Assembly: GCF_001870435.1 (NCBI RefSeq)
Contig: NZ_MDDR01000034.1
Location: 372,001-436,000, forward strand
Source: Pseudomonas costantinii
GTDB lineage: Bacteria; Pseudomonadota; Gammaproteobacteria; Pseudomonadales; Pseudomonadaceae
Length of the DNA stretch: 64,000 nt
Direction: 5' to 3'
Within the stretch, counting starts at the first letter, position 1. Each line of letters begins with the position of its first letter. A program made the translations under genes and the position numbers. The notes beneath the pieces were generated by a model. The model had not been told where the DNA came from. It made no database searches and saw nothing but the letters and a program-made list of their open reading frames with translations. Shown here piece by piece: positions 58,958-64,000 of this stretch.

Positions 58958-59371
58958 TTAAAGAGGGAAAGCGCCACCGTCTTTCGGCTGACCTTCAACG
59001 CTGAGCAGCTCAAGCTTGAGGGTCTTGCCACCCGGTGCGGGCCAGTCGATATGCTGACCCACTTGCAGGCCCAGCAATGCGCTGCCCACCGGCGCCAGGA
59101 TCGAAATCTTGCCTTCGTCGGCATTCGCGTGTTTCGGGTAAACCAGGGTCAGGTGGTAGTCCTTGCCACTACTTTGTTCACGGCAATGCACGCTGGAGTT
59201 CATGGTCACGACTCCCGCAGGCACTTCATCGTGGCCAACCACATCTTCGGCGCGGTCAAGTTCGGCTTGCAACGCTTCAACACCTGGAGACTCGTCGCCC
59301 AAGCGGTCGATCAGTTGCTCCAGACGCTGCACGTCAAGACGGGTGAGGATGATGGACGGTGCGGTGCTCAT
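58958..59371 (-). CDS. rnk: Nucleoside diphosphate kinase regulator Rnk
   Basis: The 137-residue product has an N-terminal short coiled coil (LTRLDVQRLEQLIDRLGDE) and a GreA/GreB-type FKBP-like C-terminal domain (VTMNSSVHCREQSSGKDYHLTLVYPKHANADEGKISILAPVGSALLGLQVGQHIDW). Rnk interacts with RNA polymerase but lacks the cleavage-active long coiled coil. It was first found as a suppressor of an algQ defect. A terminator lies just upstream of its start, isolating it from the DUF1289 gene. Confidence 0.94.
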   Translation of the reverse strand: MSTAPSIILTRLDVQRLEQLIDRLGDESPGVEALQAELDRAEDVVGHDEVPAGVVTMNSSVHCREQSSGKDYHLTLVYPKHANADEGKISILAPVGSALLGLQVGQHIDWPAPGGKTLKLELLSVEGQPKDGGAFPL

Positions 59372-59404
59372 GGTTCAGGCAGACTCCTTTTTTCTGCACA
59401 AAAA

Positions 59405-59434
59405 AGCAAAACCCCGCCAGGAAAAGGCGGGGTT
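59405..59434 (-). terminator. Intrinsic terminator upstream of rnk
   Basis: AACCCCGCC (59410-59418) and GGCGGGGTT (59426-59434) pair; on the minus strand they are followed by TTGCTTTTTT. It ends transcripts coming from the cyaY/DUF1289 pair before rnk. Confidence 0.85.
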
Positions 59435-59502
59435 CTCACGGGCCTCGATGAGTTGAGGCGTACCCGGACACTAACACAGCGTCACAAATAAACAAGACGA
59501 CC

Positions 59503-59721
59503 TCAGGCGCGGGCCCTGCGCTGCTCAGCCTCGGCACAGATCATCCGGCGCCGAGTATCGTCAGCGGAGCGCCATTCCCGGATGTCTTCCACGTGACGAA
59601 AGCATCCGAGGCACACTTTCTGCTCGTCCAGGCGACACAAACTGATACAAGGTGACGGCACCGCCGGGCTGACATTGCTGAACAACGGCTTGGGCGGGCG
59701 TACAGGTGCAGGCTGGGTCAC
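59503..59721 (-). CDS. DUF1289 domain-containing protein
   Basis: The 72-residue product has the DUF1289 cysteine pattern SPCISLCRLDEQKVCLGCFR (CX3C...CX2C) followed by DIREWRSADDTRRR. The four cysteines suggest a metal-binding knuckle. It starts 2 bases after the cyaY stop, so the two are cotranscribed and a role near iron-sulfur work is possible but unproven. A terminator follows. Confidence 0.9.
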   Translation of the reverse strand: MTQPAPVRPPKPLFSNVSPAVPSPCISLCRLDEQKVCLGCFRHVEDIREWRSADDTRRRMICAEAEQRRARA

Positions 59722-59723
59722 AA

Positions 59724-60071
59724 TCAGTTCTCGTCGGGGTTGAGCTCATCGAAGCCCAGCTCGACACCGGCTTGTTCCTGGACCAGGCGTGCAAGCATTT
59801 CGCTCAGCAACTCATCGCTGGTATCGCACTGCCAATTGTTGTCTTCTTCGTTGTAGTCGAAGTGAAAACCACCGGAACGTGCTGCCAGCCACAGCTGACG
59901 CAACGGTTCCTGACGACTGAAGATCAGTTGGGTGCCGTTTTCAAACTTGACGGTCAGCACGCCGGCCGAGTTTTCCAGGTCCACGTCCAGGCCGCTGTCG
60001 TCAAAAATGTCTTCCAACTTCTCCTGGGTCGCATCCACCAGGTCGTGAAAACGGGCTTCGGTCAAACTCAT
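59724..60071 (-). CDS. cyaY: Iron donor protein CyaY (bacterial frataxin)
   Basis: The 115-residue product has the frataxin fold: an acidic first helix (LVDATQEKLEDIFDDSGLDVDLENSAGVLTV), then LIFSRQEPLRQLWLAARSGGFHFDY. The acidic ridge binds iron for iron-sulfur cluster assembly on IscU and modulates IscS. It is divergent from the lppL-lysA operon, the classic cyaY-lppL-lysA arrangement. Confidence 0.95.
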   Translation of the reverse strand: MSLTEARFHDLVDATQEKLEDIFDDSGLDVDLENSAGVLTVKFENGTQLIFSRQEPLRQLWLAARSGGFHFDYNEEDNNWQCDTSDELLSEMLARLVQEQAGVELGFDELNPDEN

Positions 60072-60268
60072 TGTGGCAACCTCAAAAGTGTCTGGTTTTG
60101 CTCAAGCGCCGCACGATACGGGCGAGTCTCGCCGATTGCAAAGGATACCGATTCATCACGGATGACGGCATGAAATATCCTCAGCGGGCGTAGTACGCCT
60201 CCCAACTATCTCGGCAAACCCCCGCCAGACGGGTATTCCGGCGCATAGGCAAGCTGGCAGGTGGTCGG

Positions 60269-60274
60269 TATACT
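60269..60274 (+). promoter_or_regulatory. Candidate -10 box of the lppL-lysA-dapF operon
   Basis: TATACT lies 35 bases before the lppL start. The -35 region at the correct distance is poor, so the assignment is tentative. Confidence 0.3.
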
Positions 60275-60308
60275 CGGGCGCAATTAATGCATATTCAAGG
60301 ATTTCGCC

Positions 60309-60470
60309 ATGAAGCGCCTGATCTCTTCCCTTGCTGCGCTCGTCGCGGTCGCTTGCCTCGTTAGTGCCTGTGGTCAAAAAGGCCCGCTGTACCTGCCCGA
60401 TGACAGCAAAGACCCGAATGACCAGGCGCAAACGTCGCAATCCAAAGCGCATAAGCACGACACCTACTAA
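60309..60470 (+). CDS. lppL: Small lipoprotein LppL
   Basis: The 53-residue product has a signal sequence ending with the lipobox LVSAC (cysteine 21), then GQKGPLYLP, the conserved motif of the LptM (formerly YifL) lipoprotein family. LptM assists maturation of the LptD translocon in E. coli. It begins 13 bases before lysA ends its leader gap and is the first gene of the lppL-lysA-dapF-DUF484-xerC operon. AAGGA lies 8 bases upstream of the ATG. Confidence 0.9.
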   Translation: MKRLISSLAALVAVACLVSACGQKGPLYLPDDSKDPNDQAQTSQSKAHKHDTY

Positions 60471-60483
60471 GTAAGGGAAACCC

Positions 60484-61731
60484 ATGGACGCTTTTAACTA
60501 CCGGGACGGCGAGCTGTTCGCGGAAGGCGTGGCGTTGTCCGCGATTGCCGAGCGCTTTGGTACCCCGACCTATGTGTACTCCCGTGCGCATATCGAAGCC
60601 CAGTATCGCTCTTTCACCGACCCACTGAACGGCGTACCGCACCTGGTGTGCTACGCAGTCAAGGCCAACTCCAACCTGGGCGTACTCAATGTCCTGGCGC
60701 GTCTGGGCGCCGGTTTCGACATCGTGTCCCGAGGCGAGCTGGAACGTGTATTGGCTGCTGGCGGCCAGGCTGACAAGATCGTGTTCTCCGGCGTCGGCAA
60801 AAGCCGCGACGACATGCGCCGTGCCCTGGAAGTGGGCGTGCATTGCTTCAACATCGAATCCACCGACGAGCTCGAGCGCCTGCAAGTAGTTGCCGCCGAG
60901 ATGGGCGTTCGCGCGCCGATCTCCCTGCGCGTCAACCCGGACGTCGACGCCGGCACCCACCCGTACATTTCCACCGGTCTCAAAGAGAACAAGTTCGGCA
61001 TCGCCATTGCCGACGCCGAGGACGTGTACATCCGCGCCGCCCAGTTGCCGAACCTGGAAGTGCTGGGTGTCGACTGCCATATCGGCTCGCAACTGACTAC
61101 CCTGCCACCGTTTATCGATGCCCTCGACCGCCTGCTGGCGCTGATCGATCGCCTCGGCGAATGCGGCATCTACCTGCACCACATCGACCTCGGCGGCGGC
61201 GTAGGCGTACGTTATCGCGATGAAGAGCCGCCGCTGATCGCCGATTACATCCAGGCCGTACGCGAGCGCACCGAAGGCCGCGGCCTGACGCTGATGTTCG
61301 AGCCGGGCCGTTATATCGTCGCCAACGCCAGCGTGCTGCTGACCCAGGTCGAGTACCTCAAGCACACCGAGCACAAGGATTTCGCCATCGTCGACGCGGC
61401 GATGAACGACCTGATCCGCCCGGCGCTGTACCAGGCGTGGATGGATGTGACTGCCGTCAAGCCACGCGCTGGCGAAGGCCGCAGCTACGACATCGTCGGC
61501 CCGATCTGCGAGACCGGCGACTTCCTGGCCAAGGAACGTCAGTTGACCCTGGAAGAAGGCGACCTGCTGGCCGTGCATTCGGCCGGTGCCTACGGGTTTG
61601 TCATGAGTTCCAACTACAACACCCGCGGCCGTGCCGCCGAGGTGCTGGTGGACGGTGATCAAGCGTTTGAAGTGCGTCGCCGTGAGACGGTAGCCGAGTT
61701 GTATGCTGGCGAAAGCCTGCTGCCGGAGTAA
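60484..61731 (+). CDS. lysA: Diaminopimelate decarboxylase
   Basis: The 415-residue product has the PLP lysine at 60 (CYAVKANSN), HIGSQ, GGGVGVRY, EPGRYIV and CETGD motifs of the alanine racemase-fold decarboxylases. It turns meso-diaminopimelate into L-lysine, the last step. Together with dapF it sets the share of diaminopimelate used for lysine or peptidoglycan. AAGGGAA precedes the ATG; dapF follows after 3 bases. Confidence 0.97.
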   Translation: MDAFNYRDGELFAEGVALSAIAERFGTPTYVYSRAHIEAQYRSFTDPLNGVPHLVCYAVKANSNLGVLNVLARLGAGFDIVSRGELERVLAAGGQADKIVFSGVGKSRDDMRRALEVGVHCFNIESTDELERLQVVAAEMGVRAPISLRVNPDVDAGTHPYISTGLKENKFGIAIADAEDVYIRAAQLPNLEVLGVDCHIGSQLTTLPPFIDALDRLLALIDRLGECGIYLHHIDLGGGVGVRYRDEEPPLIADYIQAVRERTEGRGLTLMFEPGRYIVANASVLLTQVEYLKHTEHKDFAIVDAAMNDLIRPALYQAWMDVTAVKPRAGEGRSYDIVGPICETGDFLAKERQLTLEEGDLLAVHSAGAYGFVMSSNYNTRGRAAEVLVDGDQAFEVRRRETVAELYAGESLLPE

Positions 61732-61734
61732 GCC

Positions 61735-62565
61735 ATGCTGCTGCGTTTTACCAAGATGCACGGGCTGGGCAATGATTTCATGGTCCTGGACCTTGTCAGC
61801 CAACACGCGCACATCCTGCCCAAACACGCTAAACAGTGGGGCGACCGTCACACCGGCATTGGTTTCGATCAATTGCTGATCGTCGAAGCACCGAGCAACC
61901 CGGAGGTGGATTTCCGTTACCGGATCTTCAATTCCGACGGTTCCGAAGTGGAACAGTGCGGCAACGGTGCGCGCTGCTTCGCCCGCTTTGTGCTGGACAA
62001 ACGCCTGACCGCCAAACGGCAGATTCGCGTCGAGACCAAGAGCGGTGTGATCGAGCTGGATATCCGCAGCGACGGCCAGATCAGCGTCAACATGGGCGCG
62101 CCACGCCTGGTGCCGGCGGACATTCCGTTTCAAGCCACCGAGCAGGCGACCCACTACGCACTGGAAGTTGATGGTAAAACTGTCGATATCGCCGCCGTGT
62201 CGATGGGCAACCCCCATGCTGTGCTGCGGGTCGACGACATCAATAACGCGCCAGTCCATGAGCTGGGGCCGAAGATCGAACATCACCCGCGCTTTCCGGC
62301 ACGGGTCAATGTGGGTTTCCTGCAGGTGATCGACCGTTCCCGCGCGCTATTGCGCGTGTGGGAGCGCGGCGCCGGCGAAACTCAGGCTTGCGGCACCGGT
62401 GCTTGCGCCGCGGCCGTGGCCGCGATCAGCCAGGGGTGGATGGATTCGCCCCTGTTGATCGACCTGCCCGGCGGACGTTTGTCCATCGAATGGGCAGGTC
62501 CTGGTCACCCGGTGATGATGACCGGGCCGGCCTCGCGTGTATACGAAGGACAGGTCCGTCTATGA
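61735..62565 (+). CDS. dapF: Diaminopimelate epimerase
   Basis: The 276-residue product has the two catalytic cysteines, C75 in EQCGNGARC and C219 in QACGTGAC, in the pseudo-symmetric halves of the epimerase fold. It interconverts LL- and meso-diaminopimelate without a cofactor. The start MLLRFTKMHGLGNDF is canonical. It follows lysA by 3 bases and precedes the DUF484 gene by 13. Confidence 0.97.
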   Translation: MLLRFTKMHGLGNDFMVLDLVSQHAHILPKHAKQWGDRHTGIGFDQLLIVEAPSNPEVDFRYRIFNSDGSEVEQCGNGARCFARFVLDKRLTAKRQIRVETKSGVIELDIRSDGQISVNMGAPRLVPADIPFQATEQATHYALEVDGKTVDIAAVSMGNPHAVLRVDDINNAPVHELGPKIEHHPRFPARVNVGFLQVIDRSRALLRVWERGAGETQACGTGACAAAVAAISQGWMDSPLLIDLPGGRLSIEWAGPGHPVMMTGPASRVYEGQVRL

Positions 62566-62578
62566 GTGAGCGAATCCA

Positions 62579-63295
62579 ATGACCGATAAGCCTCAAGTAC
62601 CCGCCGAAGCATCCCCGAGCGAAAGCCTGGAGGCCGCTGCTGTCGCGGCGTACCTTGAGGCTAATCCGGACTTTTTCGTCGAACACGAAGAACTGCTGAC
62701 CGCCCTGCGTATCCCTCACCAGCGCGGCGATACCGTGTCGCTGGTGGAGCGGCAGATGAAGATTCTGCGCGAACGCAATATCGAAATGCGCCATCGGCTC
62801 TCGCATCTGATGGACGTTGCTCGCGACAACGATCGCCTGTTCGACAAGACCCGTCGCCTGATTCTTACACTGATGGACGCCAGCAGCCTGGAAGAAACGG
62901 TAATCGCCGTGGAAGACAGCCTGCGCCAGGACTTCCAGGTGCCTTTTGTCAGCCTGATCCTGTTCAGCGACAACCCGATGCCGGTGGGCCGCTGGGTCAG
63001 CGGTAGCGACGCGCAAACCGCGATTGGCGGCCTGCTTTCCGAAGGCAAGACCATCAGTGGCACCCTGCGCGAGCATGAATTGGACTTCCTTTTTGGCGCA
63101 GAGCAGCGCAAGCAGATCGGCTCCACCGCCGTAGTCGCCCTCAGCCATCAAGGCCTGCATGGCGTGCTGGCCATTGCCAGCCGTGACCCTGCGCACTACA
63201 AAAGCTCGGTGGGCACGCTGTTTCTGACCTACATCGCCGAAGTGCTGGGCCGCGTCTTGCCGCGCTTCACCACCGCCCTGCGCGCGGTGCGCTAG
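62579..63295 (+). CDS. DUF484 family protein (GAF-like)
   Basis: The 238-residue product has a short N-terminal DUF484 box (VAAYLEANPDFFVEHEELL), a coiled coil (VSLVERQMKILRERNIEMRHRLSHLM) and a GAF-like C-terminal domain. It always sits between dapF and xerC in proteobacteria; no function is established. The stop lies 2 bases before the xerC start. Confidence 0.93.
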   Translation: MTDKPQVPAEASPSESLEAAAVAAYLEANPDFFVEHEELLTALRIPHQRGDTVSLVERQMKILRERNIEMRHRLSHLMDVARDNDRLFDKTRRLILTLMDASSLEETVIAVEDSLRQDFQVPFVSLILFSDNPMPVGRWVSGSDAQTAIGGLLSEGKTISGTLREHELDFLFGAEQRKQIGSTAVVALSHQGLHGVLAIASRDPAHYKSSVGTLFLTYIAEVLGRVLPRFTTALRAVR

Positions 63296-63297
63296 CC

Positions 63298-64000
63298 ATG
63301 GAACGGCAACTGGACGCTTACTGCGCTCACCTGCGCAGCGAGCGCCAGGTGTCGCCCCATACCCTGGAAGCTTACCGGCGGGACTTGAACAAGGTTCTGG
63401 CGTACTGCGAAAAACAACAGATCGCCAGCTGGAAGGCCCTGGACATCCAGAGCCTGCGCAGCCTGATCGCGCGACTGCACCAGCAAGGCCAGTCCTCGCG
63501 CAGCCTGTCCCGCCTGCTGTCAGCGGTGCGCGGCCTCTATCATTACCTGAATCGCGAAGGCCTGTGCGACCACGACCCAGCCAATGGCCTGGCCCCGCCC
63601 AAGGGCGAGCGGCGCCTGCCCAAGACCCTGGACACCGACCGCGCCCTGCAACTGCTGGATGGCGCCGTCGAGGATGACTTCCTGGCCCATCGCGACCAGG
63701 CGATTCTTGAGCTGTTCTATTCTTCGGGCCTGCGCCTGTCGGAGCTGACCGGCCTGAACCTCGACCAACTCGACCTGGCGGACGGCCTGGTGCAAGTGCT
63801 CGGTAAAGGCAGCAAGACCCGCGTGCTGCCGGTCGGCAGGAAAGCGCGAGAAGCCTTGCAATTGTGGCTGCCGCTACGCCTCCTGACCAACCCGGCGGAC
63901 GACGCGGTGTTTGTCAGCCAGCAAGGCCGACGCCTCGGGCCGCGAGCCATTCAGCTACGCGTCAAGCTGGCCGGCGAACGCGAGCTGGGGCAGAACCTGC
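63298..64000 (+). CDS. xerC: Tyrosine recombinase XerC, cut by the window end
   Basis: The first 234 codons are present: the core-binding domain (SPHTLEAYRRDLNKVLAYC) and the start of the catalytic domain with the first arginine (R146 in SSGLRLSELTGL) and the beta-hairpin lysine in GKGSKTR. The remaining HXXR and tyrosine motifs lie beyond base 64000. XerC with XerD resolves chromosome dimers at dif; the Pseudomonas gene is also known as sss. The ATG follows the DUF484 stop by 2 bases. Confidence 0.96.
   Translation, partial: MERQLDAYCAHLRSERQVSPHTLEAYRRDLNKVLAYCEKQQIASWKALDIQSLRSLIARLHQQGQSSRSLSRLLSAVRGLYHYLNREGLCDHDPANGLAPPKGERRLPKTLDTDRALQLLDGAVEDDFLAHRDQAILELFYSSGLRLSELTGLNLDQLDLADGLVQVLGKGSKTRVLPVGRKAREALQLWLPLRLLTNPADDAVFVSQQGRRLGPRAIQLRVKLAGERELGQNL

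Noticed and set aside
60361..62286. A 641-codon minus-strand frame opposite lysA and dapF
   Set aside because: Shadow of two clear genes with catalytic motifs on the other strand.

Overview
The window is about 64 kb of chromosome from a Pseudomonas of the P. fluorescens group. The evidence is high GC with NNC/NNG codon preference, a gene order that follows the Pseudomonas hem/alg/lysA-dapF segment, Pseudomonas-specific genes (algP, algQ, algR) and intergenic REP palindromes of the kind seen in fluorescent pseudomonads. The species assignment is inference; no rRNA is present. No prophage, transposase, CRISPR array, tRNA or rRNA gene was seen.

Layout. 1-6.1 kb: the end of 5-formyl-THF cyclo-ligase, a 49-residue membrane protein, an EVE-domain protein, and a three-gene exporter (HlyD adaptor, RbbA-like double-ATPase/permease fusion, second permease) ended by a long inverted repeat. 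6.2-10.6 kb: FliL-like protein, quinone oxidoreductase, periplasmic histidine phosphatase, GlpT behind two GlpR-type operators, and ChaC. 10.6-13.8 kb: TonB-dependent receptor and a small outer-membrane-barrel candidate. 13.8-18.2 kb: ferredoxin/flavin reductase fusion coupled to ubiD, then rho and trxA. 18.3-26.6 kb: a block that is probably accessory, with a FadR-type regulator, a polar amino-acid ABC transporter and a DUF1120-type chaperone-usher pilus. 27.1-34.8 kb: polyphosphate genes ppx and ppk, hemB, a DedA protein, a sterol-desaturase-family enzyme and elbB. 34.8-40.2 kb: a cytochrome c/FTR1 iron permease and a four-gene envelope operon (COG3014 lipoprotein, YcfL-like, LpoB-like, CsgG/LpoB-like secreted protein).

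40.2-54.3 kb: LysE exporter, small MscS channel, ABC-F ATPase, TIGR02444 protein, algP with a 39-bp minisatellite, FKBP isomerase, algQ, dsbB, the heme operon hemC-hemD-hemX-hemY, algR without an adjacent algZ, and argH. 54.4-64 kb: glutathione transferase, two small conserved proteins, class I adenylate cyclase cyaA, rnk, a DUF1289 protein, cyaY, and the lppL-lysA-dapF-DUF484-xerC operon, cut by the window end.

Functional links. Tetrapyrrole synthesis (hemB, hemCDXY), iron handling (FTR1, CyaY, TonB receptor), envelope and lysine/peptidoglycan precursor synthesis (lysA, dapF, LpoB-like operon), polyphosphate turnover (ppk, ppx) and global or alginate regulation (rho, algP, algQ, algR, cyaA, rnk) share this core segment. 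The parts that look least ordinary are the LpoB/YcfL/COG3014 operon, the fimbrial and transporter block, the asymmetric RbbA-like exporter, the algP minisatellite and several unassigned palindromes.
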